12,374 nt of DNA from Pseudomonadota bacterium (lineage in GTDB: Bacteria > Pseudomonadota > Alphaproteobacteria > Rhizobiales > Beijerinckiaceae): the NCBI GenBank assembly GCA_021780015.1, contig JAJXZN010000230.1:1-12374 (forward strand). The letters run 5' to 3'. A program made the translations under genes and the position numbers. The notes under the pieces were generated by a model. It was not told the origin of the DNA, ran no database searches, and saw nothing but the letters and a program-made list of their open reading frames with translations. Positions 1 through 6,717 of the stretch are shown piece after piece (position 1 is the stretch's first letter; each line of letters opens with the position of its first letter).

Positions 1-1
1 G

Positions 2-1138
2 GCGCGCGACGGCCGATCCGGCATTCGCGAGACGATCTTTGCGCGGCCCTATCCCGGCCGCATCAAGATTTCCGCGCAGGTTCCGGATTTCGACGCCAGC
101 CTTTATCTCGACAAGGATACGCTGTCGCTCAGCGATCCGGTTATCAAATATCTGCTGATCGCCGCCGACGAGGCCGTGCAACAGGCCGGCCTCTCGCGCG
201 AGACGCTGCAAGGTCCGCGGACGGCCTCGATCATCGGTACCGGCATTGCCGGCATGAACACGATCGAAGACGGCTTGTATACGGTCTTCAAACGGGAGGT
301 GCGTCCGGACCCGCTGACGATTCCGAAATTGATTCCGAGTTCCTGCCCCGCAATGGTGAGCATGCGCTACGGCACGACGGGCCCGTGCTTTGCGATCGGC
401 AGCGCTTGCTCCTCGGCCACGCAGGCGATCGGCATCGGCGCGCAGATGATCCGTGCCGGCATGGTCGATCGCGCCATCGTCGGCGGCACGGAAGACTGCG
501 TCACCGTCGGAACGATGATCGCGTGGGAGGTCTTGCGCGTGCTGACGCCAAACGTCTGCCGGCCGTTCTCCAAGGATCGCAACGGCATGGTGATTGGCGC
601 AGGGGCTGGCGTTTTCGTTCTCGAAGCGGAAGAGATCGCGGCGCAGCGCAAAGCTTATGTGCTGGCGGAACTCGCTGGCTACGGTACGACGAGCGACGCC
701 AAGGATCCCGTCCGGCCGGATGTGAATGGCGCCGCCGCCTGCATGCGCAATGCGATCGAAGACGCTGGTGTCAAACCGGATGAGATCGATTACATCAATG
801 CGCATGGCACGGGCACGACGGTGAACGACGTGACCGAGTCGGCGGCGATCGGCCTCGTCTTCGGCAACCGCGCGCCGCATGTGCCGGTCTCCTCGACCAA
901 GCCAGTGCATGGCCACGGGCTTGGCGTCGGCGGCGCCTTCGAGTTGATCGTCACGCTTGGCGCGTTGCGCGAGAACGTTGCGCCGCCGACGATCAATTGG
1001 CGCGTCGCGGACGAAAAATGCCCGGTCGATTGCATCCCCAATGAGGCGCGGCCGATGCCGATCAAGGTCGCCATGTCGAATTCATTTGCTTTTGGCGGCA
1101 TCAATGCGGCGCTCGTCGTGCGCGATTTCAATGCGTGA
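2..1138 (+). CDS. Beta-ketoacyl-ACP synthase (FabF/KAS II-like), 5'-truncated by window edge
   Basis: Condensing enzyme that joins an acyl group to malonyl-ACP in fatty-acid elongation (cytosol). The frame is open to the window edge, giving 378 residues. The first visible residues (a GRSGI motif) sit about 30 residues into a normal 410-residue KAS, so only the N-terminus is missing; an ATG at 176 is internal. The thiolase-fold triad is present: nucleophile Cys in GSACSSA (fragment residue 136, codon 407-409), His in NAHGTGT (268, codon 803-805), and the second His in a GHG motif (305, codon 914-916). The late NSFAFGGINA motif is also typical. The usual TGH before the second His reads HGH here. 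It leads a tight run with two hot-dog proteins and an SDR, so I infer a specialised elongation set, perhaps feeding the sphingolipid genes downstream, rather than the housekeeping FabF. An ACP gene is expected just upstream of the window. The family call is firm; the pathway is inference. Confidence 0.9.
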   Translation, partial: ARDGRSGIRETIFARPYPGRIKISAQVPDFDASLYLDKDTLSLSDPVIKYLLIAADEAVQQAGLSRETLQGPRTASIIGTGIAGMNTIEDGLYTVFKREVRPDPLTIPKLIPSSCPAMVSMRYGTTGPCFAIGSACSSATQAIGIGAQMIRAGMVDRAIVGGTEDCVTVGTMIAWEVLRVLTPNVCRPFSKDRNGMVIGAGAGVFVLEAEEIAAQRKAYVLAELAGYGTTSDAKDPVRPDVNGAAACMRNAIEDAGVKPDEIDYINAHGTGTTVNDVTESAAIGLVFGNRAPHVPVSSTKPVHGHGLGVGGAFELIVTLGALRENVAPPTINWRVADEKCPVDCIPNEARPMPIKVAMSNSFAFGGINAALVVRDFNA

Positions 1139-1168
1139 GCTTTTCGATGCATGACCTTGGAGCGCGGC

Positions 1169-1555
1169 ATGCCGGCTGAACGCCTGCTTGGGACATTCAC
1201 GGTCCGCGCGGCGGCGGCGGAAGCGGCGGCATTCGCGCGCGAGGTCGGCAGTCCGGGGCAGAGCGTTCCCTTCACCTTTCCGGTGCGCTGGCTGGCGCGG
1301 CCCGATTTTCAAGCTGCAGCGGTCGAGATGATCGGCGACGCCAACTGGGTGCCGATCCATGAGTCGCAGAGTTTCGATTATCGCGCGCCGCTCACCCTCG
1401 ACGCCGATTACGCGATGACGGTCACGATGAAGCGCGAGACAGAGCCATCGCGGATCATTCTGTCGGCGTATGTCGGCGTGGCGGACGAAGCCCCCTCGCT
1501 CAGCATGGAAATGACGCTGCGCATCGTGCCGCTGCCGGCGGGGCAGGCGGCGTGA
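1169..1555 (+). CDS. Hot-dog protein, MaoC-like N-terminal/HadA-type dehydratase subunit
   Basis: Short single hot-dog protein of about 128 residues. The stretches FPVRWLARPDF, NWVPIHESQSF and DYRAPL resemble the first, non-catalytic half of two-domain (R)-hydratases (FAS1-like dehydratase or MaoC N-terminal domain) and HadA/HadC of mycobacterial FAS-II. It has no SGDxNPxH catalytic motif; the next gene carries it. The two stop/start codons overlap by 4 bases (GTGA at 1552-1555), which suits translational coupling of two subunits. Probable role: substrate-binding subunit of a heterodimeric 3-hydroxyacyl-ACP dehydratase. I chose ATG 1169 because GGAG at 1159-1162 lies 6 bases before it; an in-frame ATG at 1151 would add 6 residues but has no visible Shine-Dalgarno sequence. 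The gap after the synthase is short, so the genes look co-transcribed. Subfamily is moderately sure; substrate is unknown. Confidence 0.72.
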   Translation: MPAERLLGTFTVRAAAAEAAAFAREVGSPGQSVPFTFPVRWLARPDFQAAAVEMIGDANWVPIHESQSFDYRAPLTLDADYAMTVTMKRETEPSRIILSAYVGVADEAPSLSMEMTLRIVPLPAGQAA

Positions 1556-1983
1556 CCGCGCCGGTTGTCGAATCCGTTCAGGCTCCTTTGCGCGTCGGCG
1601 ATAAGCTGTCGCCGCAAAATTTCGGGCCGTTCGATTTGTTGCGTCTCGCCCGCTATGCCGAGGTTTCGGGAGACAAGAATCCCATCCATCTCGATGCTGA
1701 TCTGGCGCGCCAGGCCGGGCTCGCGGCGCCGCCGGTTCAGGGCATGTTGCTGATGAGCGCCTTTGCTCCGGCGCTGGCTGCATGGCGGCCCGATCTGACG
1801 CTGCAGCGCCTCTCGGCCAAATTTTTGCGCCCGGTCCTGGCAGGCGAAAGCATCGCTGTCTCGGGGCGTGTCGCCAATGTGGCGATGGATGACGGGCTTC
1901 GCGTGACGCTGCGCCTCATGGCGCATAATGCGCAACGCGAAATCGTCGTCCTGGCCGAAGCCGTGCTCGGCGAAGCGGGCTAG
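1552..1983 (+). CDS. MaoC-like dehydratase, catalytic hot-dog subunit (HadB-type)
   Basis: Single hot-dog protein of 143 residues. It carries the (R)-hydratase motif YAEVSGDKNPIHLD at about residues 35-48, with catalytic Asp41 and His46 by analogy with MaoC, PhaJ and HadB. It should dehydrate a 3-hydroxyacyl thioester to the trans-2-enoyl form. The second family motif, usually a His-Gly-Met, reads Val-Gln-Gly-Met here (Gln63), a change worth noting although the catalytic pair is intact. It starts with GTG overlapping the previous gene's stop codon and ends 3 bases before the SDR start, so all four genes likely form one transcript. With the preceding non-catalytic hot-dog it probably makes a HadAB-like heterodimer. 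The fold is certain. The acyl-ACP versus acyl-CoA preference cannot be read from the sequence; the neighbouring synthase favours ACP. Confidence 0.85.
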   Translation: MTAPVVESVQAPLRVGDKLSPQNFGPFDLLRLARYAEVSGDKNPIHLDADLARQAGLAAPPVQGMLLMSAFAPALAAWRPDLTLQRLSAKFLRPVLAGESIAVSGRVANVAMDDGLRVTLRLMAHNAQREIVVLAEAVLGEAG

Positions 1984-1986
1984 GCC

Positions 1987-2781
1987 ATGCGCCAACCGCG
2001 CGCGATCCTTATCACCGGCGCCTCGAGCGGCATCGGCCGGGCATTGGCTCTCGCCTATGCGGCGCCGGGCGTGCGACTTTCCCTCATCGGCCGCAACGAG
2101 GCGCGTTTGGCCGAGATCGCCGCTGCGGCCGCGGCGCAAGGCGCGTTGGTTTCAACCGGCCAGGTCGATGTCCGCGATCGCGACGCCATGCGCGCTTGGA
2201 TCGCGGCGGCTGACGCCGCTCTGCCATTCGATCTCGCGATTGCCAATGCCGGCATCACCAGCGGTCTTGCCGATGCCGCGCTCACTGAGGATCCGGAGGC
2301 CGTGCGGGCCTTGCTCGCCACCAATCTTTTCGGCGTCCTGAACACCGTCGAGCCGCTGATCCAGCCGATGTGCGGGCGCGGCTTGGGCCAGATCGCGATC
2401 ATCGGTTCGCTCGCCGGCCTGCGCGGCCTGCCGTTTTCGCCGGCCTATAGCGCCAGCAAGGCGGCGGTTCATGCCTATGCCGAATCGTTGCGCGGACGGC
2501 TCGAACGCCGCGGCTTGATCGTCAGCCTGGTTGTCGCCGGCTTCGTCAAGACGCCGCTGAACGACTCGATCGACGCCGTCAAGCCGTTCGAAGTCAGCGA
2601 CGTCGAGGCCGCGCGGATCATCAAGGCAGGTCTGGCGCGCGGCCGCGCCGTCATCGCCTTTCCGGCGGCGCTTTATGCTGCGACATGGCTCGCGCGCATT
2701 CTGCCGCCGCGCTTTGTCGACCGTTTGTTCACACGTTTCTTGGTAAATGTTCCAGAAACGAAAGAAAGAGTGAACGCCTGA
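1987..2781 (+). CDS. Short-chain dehydrogenase/reductase (3-ketoacyl or 3-ketosphinganine reductase candidate)
   Basis: Classical SDR of 264 residues. The Rossmann motif TGASSGIG is at 10-17, Arg36 after the second strand suggests NADPH, NAG is at 87-89, and the catalytic set is Asn113, Ser141, Tyr154, Lys158 (YSASK). The C-terminal stretch from about residue 220 is hydrophobic and ends in basic residues, which suggests membrane association, as in 3-ketodihydrosphingosine reductases and some capsule-lipid SDRs such as rhizobial RkpH. It is last in the operon, 3 bases after the MaoC gene, and a hairpin with a T-run follows. Two roles fit: keto reduction in the elongation cycle with the synthase and dehydratase, or reduction of the 3-keto sphingoid product of the SPT encoded at 6718-7947. 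Caulobacter uses a different enzyme (CerR, epimerase family) for the latter, and no CerR-like gene is in view. Family sure, substrate open. Confidence 0.85.
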   Translation: MRQPRAILITGASSGIGRALALAYAAPGVRLSLIGRNEARLAEIAAAAAAQGALVSTGQVDVRDRDAMRAWIAAADAALPFDLAIANAGITSGLADAALTEDPEAVRALLATNLFGVLNTVEPLIQPMCGRGLGQIAIIGSLAGLRGLPFSPAYSASKAAVHAYAESLRGRLERRGLIVSLVVAGFVKTPLNDSIDAVKPFEVSDVEAARIIKAGLARGRAVIAFPAALYAATWLARILPPRFVDRLFTRFLVNVPETKERVNA

Positions 2782-2810
2782 GCCGGCGCTCCGCCGGGTT
2801 TTCCTTGTTT
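2782..2810 (+). terminator. Candidate Rho-independent terminator after the SDR gene
   Basis: CCGGCG (2783-2788) and CGCCGG (2792-2797) form a perfect 6-bp GC stem with a 3-base CTC loop. A T-rich tail follows (TTTT at 2799-2802, then further Ts). It begins right after the SDR stop codon, so it would end the synthase-dehydratase-SDR transcript and make the glycosyltransferase a separate unit. Confidence 0.6.
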
Positions 2811-2900
2811 TGCTTGCATTTTCCGTGCTCAAACGATGCCGGTCAGCGTCCCAAGGGGGGACGGAACCTTCCTGCCGCGAGCATAGAAGTACCCGGGAAC

Positions 2901-2904
2901 GGAG
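2901..2904 (+). promoter_or_regulatory. Ribosome binding site fixing a TTG start for the glycosyltransferase
   Basis: GGAG lies 6 bases before TTG 2911. An in-frame TAG at 2884-2886 rules out a longer protein, and no ATG or GTG lies between that stop and 2911. Confidence 0.6.
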
Positions 2905-2910
2905 CGCGCA

Positions 2911-4215
2911 TTGGTCCTCAGAGAATTTCTGCGCCTGTTTTTCGAGACGGTTCTTGGCTTTGCCATTCTCGGTCTCGTCGGCATCGGCATCAGCTTTCTG
3001 ATCCTCATCGCCATCAACATCATCGAACTCGTTACCGGAAAGCCGTGGCGCAAGCCGATCCCGCCGCTCAAATTGAGCGAGGCCGAACTGCCCCATGTCC
3101 TGGTGCAAATCCCCGCATTCAACGAGGGCGAATTGGCGGCGGACGCGCTCCATGCGGCTGCATCGCTCGATTGGCCGAAAGATAAGCTCCACATTCAGCT
3201 TCTCGACGACAGCACGGACGAGACGTCGGCGCTGGCCCAGCGGGCCGAGCAGCAATTGCGCGCCCAGGGTTTCGATATTCTGCATCTGCGGCGTGACGAC
3301 CGCACGGGCTTCAAGGCAGGCGCGCTTGCGCATGGTCTGACCAAGAACGATGCGCCGGTCATTGCCGTGCTCGATATCGACTTCCGCCCGCCGCGCGAAT
3401 GGCTGCGCGCGACCGTGCCTTATCTGCTGGCCGATCCGCACGCGGGCTTTGTCCAATCGCGCTGCGAATTCGCTAATTACCGCACCAATTGGCTGACGCG
3501 CATCCAGGGCTTGATGCTCGATTCGCATTTCGTCATGGAGCAGGCGACGCGCTATCGCGCCGGCTGGCTGTTTCAGTTCAACGGCACGGGCGGCCTCTGG
3601 CGCCGCGCCGCGATCGAGGCGGCGGGCGGCTGGTCGGGCGATTCGCTCTGCGAGGATCTCGATCTGACGATCCGCGCCGAGCTCGCGGATTGGCACGGCG
3701 TCTTCCTCATGGAGCCGGCGGTTCCAGGCCTCGTGCCCGAGCATTTGCAACATTGGCGCGTGCAGCAGCGGCGCTGGTCGAACGGCTTCGTCCAAGTCGC
3801 GCGCAAGGTGCTCGGCGAAGTCTGGGCTTCGCCTTGGACGATCAGCAAGAAGATTTCGGCCAGCGCGCTGATCCTGATCCAGGCCTTTTATCCCTGCGCG
3901 GCGATCGCGACCGCCTCGTTCATCCTCTGCATCCTGCTGCGCGGGCTGCACGCCTCAGCCTATATCCCGCTCATGGAATTCATGCTGACCCTGATCGCGA
4001 CGGTCGCCGTCGGCATGGCGCTGGTGCCCTATTTGATCTTACGGCGCGGCTCGCTTTGGCAATATCTCGTTACCGTCTCGTCGGTGACGCCGATGATGGT
4101 CTACATGAGCATTTCGAACGCCCCGTCGATCTTGAAGACGGTCGTATCCGGCAGCCGCGAGCACTTTAAGCGTACGCCCAAGTCGCGGCCGGTGACGACG
4201 CCGAAGATCAGCTGA
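2911..4215 (+). CDS. Membrane GT2 glycosyltransferase, CslA/CslC-like; candidate ceramide glycosyltransferase
   Basis: Inner-membrane family 2 glycosyltransferase of 434 residues that should use a nucleotide sugar. Layout: one N-terminal membrane helix (about 12-40), a cytosolic GT-A domain, and a C-terminal membrane block (about 310-410, roughly three to four helices). The processive-type motifs are all present: DDSTD at 99-103, DID at 155-157, FNGTGG at 223-228, ED at 248-249 and QQRRW at 285-289. The catalytic domain most resembles plant and bacterial CslA/CslC (beta-mannan/glucan synthase) proteins. The same D,D,D,QxxRW set occurs in ceramide glucosyltransferases, and the position next to a ceramide-type desaturase and across from SPT makes a sphingolipid head-group transferase plausible. 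A polysaccharide synthase is the main alternative. The start is a TTG with a good ribosome binding site. The 172-base gap before the desaturase holds a weak hairpin, so co-transcription is uncertain. Confidence 0.88.
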   Translation: MVLREFLRLFFETVLGFAILGLVGIGISFLILIAINIIELVTGKPWRKPIPPLKLSEAELPHVLVQIPAFNEGELAADALHAAASLDWPKDKLHIQLLDDSTDETSALAQRAEQQLRAQGFDILHLRRDDRTGFKAGALAHGLTKNDAPVIAVLDIDFRPPREWLRATVPYLLADPHAGFVQSRCEFANYRTNWLTRIQGLMLDSHFVMEQATRYRAGWLFQFNGTGGLWRRAAIEAAGGWSGDSLCEDLDLTIRAELADWHGVFLMEPAVPGLVPEHLQHWRVQQRRWSNGFVQVARKVLGEVWASPWTISKKISASALILIQAFYPCAAIATASFILCILLRGLHASAYIPLMEFMLTLIATVAVGMALVPYLILRRGSLWQYLVTVSSVTPMMVYMSISNAPSILKTVVSGSREHFKRTPKSRPVTTPKIS

Positions 4216-4300
4216 GGCCGGCGAACCCCGGCGAGGCGGCGCTTTATCTGCGGCGTCGTGGCCAGGTTGGCTTTTGGTCCGCTTCCAAAGTTGATCCGGG

Positions 4301-4323
4301 CCCTTCGCAAGGGACGACTTTTT
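4301..4323 (+). terminator. Weak hairpin with T-run between glycosyltransferase and desaturase
   Basis: CCCTT (4301-4305) pairs with AAGGG (4309-4313) around a 3-base loop, and five Ts follow at 4319-4323 after a 5-base gap. The stem is short and the T-run is displaced, so it may be a weak terminator or attenuator, or nothing. Confidence 0.3.
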
Positions 4324-4387
4324 GGCTAGTGGTAGGATGTGAATTCGCTGGGGGGCGAGAACTCGGGGCTGGAGCGAGACTTCGCGC

Positions 4388-5410
4388 ATGAACATGGCGA
4401 TTCGAAACGACGACATACCGGCCGCCGCGCCCCAGGATACTTTCCTCATCGCCGAGCCGTTGCGTCCGCATCCGCAGCGACGCCGCGCTATCCTGGCCGC
4501 GCATCCTGAGGTTGCAAAGCTCATTGTCACCGATCCGATGACCGCCGTCATCACTCTCGGCGTCGTTCTCGGCCAGACGGCCATTGCCGCCCTGTTTGGC
4601 CATTTCGGCCTGCATTATTGGTGGGCCGCGCTGATCGCCGCCTATTGCATCGGCGCCTTCGCCAATCATGCGATGTTCGTCGTCATCCACGACGCAGTTC
4701 ATAACACGATCTTCAAGACGCCCGACGCCAACAAATGGGTGGCGATCCTTGCCGATCTGCCGAATGCCTTTCCGACCGCGATGGGCTTTCGCTGCTATCA
4801 CCAGAAGCATCATTCGCATCTCGGCGATTATGATTTCGATGCCGACCTCCCCGGCCATCTCGAAGCGAAGATCGCGAGCAATCGCTGGTACGGCAAGGCC
4901 TTCTGGCTGTTCGGCTTCGCCTTCTGGCAGCTCTCACGTCTCGGCCGTCTGAAGGGCACGGTGCCGATCTGGGGCAAGTGGACCTACATCAATCTCGCGG
5001 TCATTGCCGCCTATGATCTTGTGCTGCTCTATCTCTTTGGATGGAACGCGCTGCTGTATCTTTTTGCGTCGTTCTGGTTTTCCGTCGGCGGTCTGCATCC
5101 CTTGAGTGCGCGCTGGATCCAGGAGCATTTCACCTTCGATCCGCACCAGGAAACCTACGATTACTACGGGCCGCTCAATCTGATCGCGCTCAATATCGGC
5201 TACCACAACGAGCATCACGATTTTCCGGAAATCCCGTGGCGCTTGCTGCCTGAACTAAAGCGCATGGCGCCCGAGTTCTACGACCATCTCAAGACGCATA
5301 AGTCGTGGACGAAGCTGTTCTTCACCTTCATCTTCGATCCGCGCTACACGCTCTATTCGCGTGTCGATCGCTCGATCCTGCGCCATGCGGCGGATGCCGC
5401 CGCAAAATAG
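4388..5410 (+). CDS. Sphingolipid (dihydroceramide) delta-4 desaturase-like membrane enzyme, DES/DEGS family
   Basis: Membrane di-iron desaturase of 340 residues. Three histidine boxes bind the irons: HDAVH at 101-105, HQKHH at 138-142 and HNEHH at 273-277, with a further conserved His in GLHP (235-238). Hydrophobic segments lie at about 50-100 and 200-235. The protein is closer to eukaryotic dihydroceramide desaturases than to general fatty-acyl desaturases: the N-terminal PHPQRRRAILAAHPE region matches the DES N-terminal domain, and ETYDYYGPLN, GYHNEHHDFPEIP and APEFYD match human DEGS1 from memory. Eukaryotic members insert the 4,5-trans double bond into dihydroceramide, and some also hydroxylate C4. 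SPT and a bCerS-like gene just downstream on the other strand support a ceramide substrate. GAGA (4376-4379) precedes ATG 4388 by 8 bases; ATG 4394 is an alternative. Family sure; exact regiochemistry is inferred. Confidence 0.88.
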   Translation: MNMAIRNDDIPAAAPQDTFLIAEPLRPHPQRRRAILAAHPEVAKLIVTDPMTAVITLGVVLGQTAIAALFGHFGLHYWWAALIAAYCIGAFANHAMFVVIHDAVHNTIFKTPDANKWVAILADLPNAFPTAMGFRCYHQKHHSHLGDYDFDADLPGHLEAKIASNRWYGKAFWLFGFAFWQLSRLGRLKGTVPIWGKWTYINLAVIAAYDLVLLYLFGWNALLYLFASFWFSVGGLHPLSARWIQEHFTFDPHQETYDYYGPLNLIALNIGYHNEHHDFPEIPWRLLPELKRMAPEFYDHLKTHKSWTKLFFTFIFDPRYTLYSRVDRSILRHAADAAAK

Positions 5411-5440
5411 TCCTGCGATTCACTCAATCCGGTTAGGCGC

Positions 5441-6610
5441 TCAGGCCGCTGCGGCTCGGGGCGCCGCCGCGGCGCTCAGATCCTTGCCGTAGATGCGGTG
5501 TACTTTATCGATCTCGGCGCCCGAGAGCTCGATCGGCCGGCGCATGCCGAGATTGTCCTCGAGCACCCAGCCGAATTCGCAATGCTCAACCGATGGGAAT
5601 TGGCGGGCGCGGCGGCGGCATTCCTCGATGAAGGCGAGGATCACGGCGCCGCCCACGGCCTTGCGATGCAGGGCGCGGCGCAAGCCGAAGAGCGCCATCC
5701 GCATGCTCTTGTATTGATGATTGCGGACGCGCGAGACGACCTTCGGCAGGCCGAACGGCAAGAGCTTGCCGTCAAGGTCCGCGAGAATTTCGTTCAGGTT
5801 CGGCAGCACGATAGCAAAAGCCTGCGGCACGCCGTCGAGCTCGACCATGAAGCCGCCTTCCGGCGGCATGACATATTTGAGCGAATCCGCCGAGGCCATG
5901 AATTCCTCATGGGTGAACGGCACGAAGCCCCAGTTCTCGCGCCAGGCGTCGTTGAAAATATCGACGATGAGCGCCGCCTCGGCCTTGATATTGTTGAGAT
6001 CGAGCGTGCGGATTTTCAACCGCTCGCGCCATTCGGGGCGCGCGATGATGCCGGGCGTATTGGTCTTATCCTTGTCGGAGATCACATAGCGGTAGGAGAT
6101 GACGTCGCGCGCCTTGCCGTAGCCGCGCCGTTCCATCATCGCCGGCAGATAAGACGGATTCCACGGCATGAGGAACATTGGCACGGCGCTGAAGCCATCG
6201 ACGAGCATGCCCATTTCGCTCCAGATCGACGGCGAGAAGGGGCCATGCACGAGGCTCGCGCCGCGGTCGCGCAGCCAGGTTTCAGCCGTTTCGAGGAGCG
6301 CCGCGAAGACCGCCTCGTCTTCGATGCAATCGAGGCAGCCGAATTGCGCCGGTGAGGCGCCGAGCGGCACGACGTCCTTGTAGATTTGCGCCTGGATGCG
6401 GCCGGCGACCTTGCCGTCCTTATAAGCGAGCCAGGCCTGCCAATCGACCGATTTGAAATGCGGATTGAGCTTCGAGCCATGCAGGGTCCAGCGCTCGGCG
6501 TCGAGCGGCGGCGAAAAGCCTTTCTGGCCCTTGTAGATGAGCCGCGGCACGCGGCAGAATTCGAGAAAGGCGCCGAGGCCCTTCACGGGAACGATCTTGA
6601 TGTCAGCCAT
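5441..6610 (-). CDS. GNAT-fold N-acyltransferase, bacterial ceramide synthase (bCerS)-like
   Basis: Protein of 389 residues in the GNAT-related family often labelled 'N-acetyltransferase'. Visible family features are an N-terminal FCRVPRLIYKGQKGFSPPL block (about 18-36), a GNAT-like beta strand ending in KVAGRI (about 69-74), and a central HGPFSPSIWSEMGMLVDGF block. I recall the Caulobacter bacterial ceramide synthase (bCerS), which acylates the amino group of the sphingoid base, as a member of this family; I could not check the alignment. It lies 107 bases downstream of the SPT gene on the same strand, the expected partner, so an SPT-bCerS operon is likely. The C-terminus ends in a low-complexity alanine tail. 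It converges with the desaturase gene, with only 30 bases between the stop codons and no terminator seen. A different amine acyltransferase is the main alternative. Confidence 0.72.
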   Translation of the reverse strand: MADIKIVPVKGLGAFLEFCRVPRLIYKGQKGFSPPLDAERWTLHGSKLNPHFKSVDWQAWLAYKDGKVAGRIQAQIYKDVVPLGASPAQFGCLDCIEDEAVFAALLETAETWLRDRGASLVHGPFSPSIWSEMGMLVDGFSAVPMFLMPWNPSYLPAMMERRGYGKARDVISYRYVISDKDKTNTPGIIARPEWRERLKIRTLDLNNIKAEAALIVDIFNDAWRENWGFVPFTHEEFMASADSLKYVMPPEGGFMVELDGVPQAFAIVLPNLNEILADLDGKLLPFGLPKVVSRVRNHQYKSMRMALFGLRRALHRKAVGGAVILAFIEECRRRARQFPSVEHCEFGWVLEDNLGMRRPIELSGAEIDKVHRIYGKDLSAAAAPRAAAA

Positions 6611-6717
6611 TCCAATATCCGTTGGCCGGTGAAGCGCGGAGCATCGCCGACGATGGAGTCTTCAATCGGGCGCCGGCTCGGAGCGCCTTCATCTTTTCGT
6701 CATCGGATCGTTCGTCA

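Noticed and set aside
2152..3951. A 599-codon open frame on the minus strand
   Set aside because: It lies opposite the SDR and glycosyltransferase, whose motifs are clear; its product is Arg/Asp/Ala-rich with no family motif, as expected of a GC-rich antisense frame.
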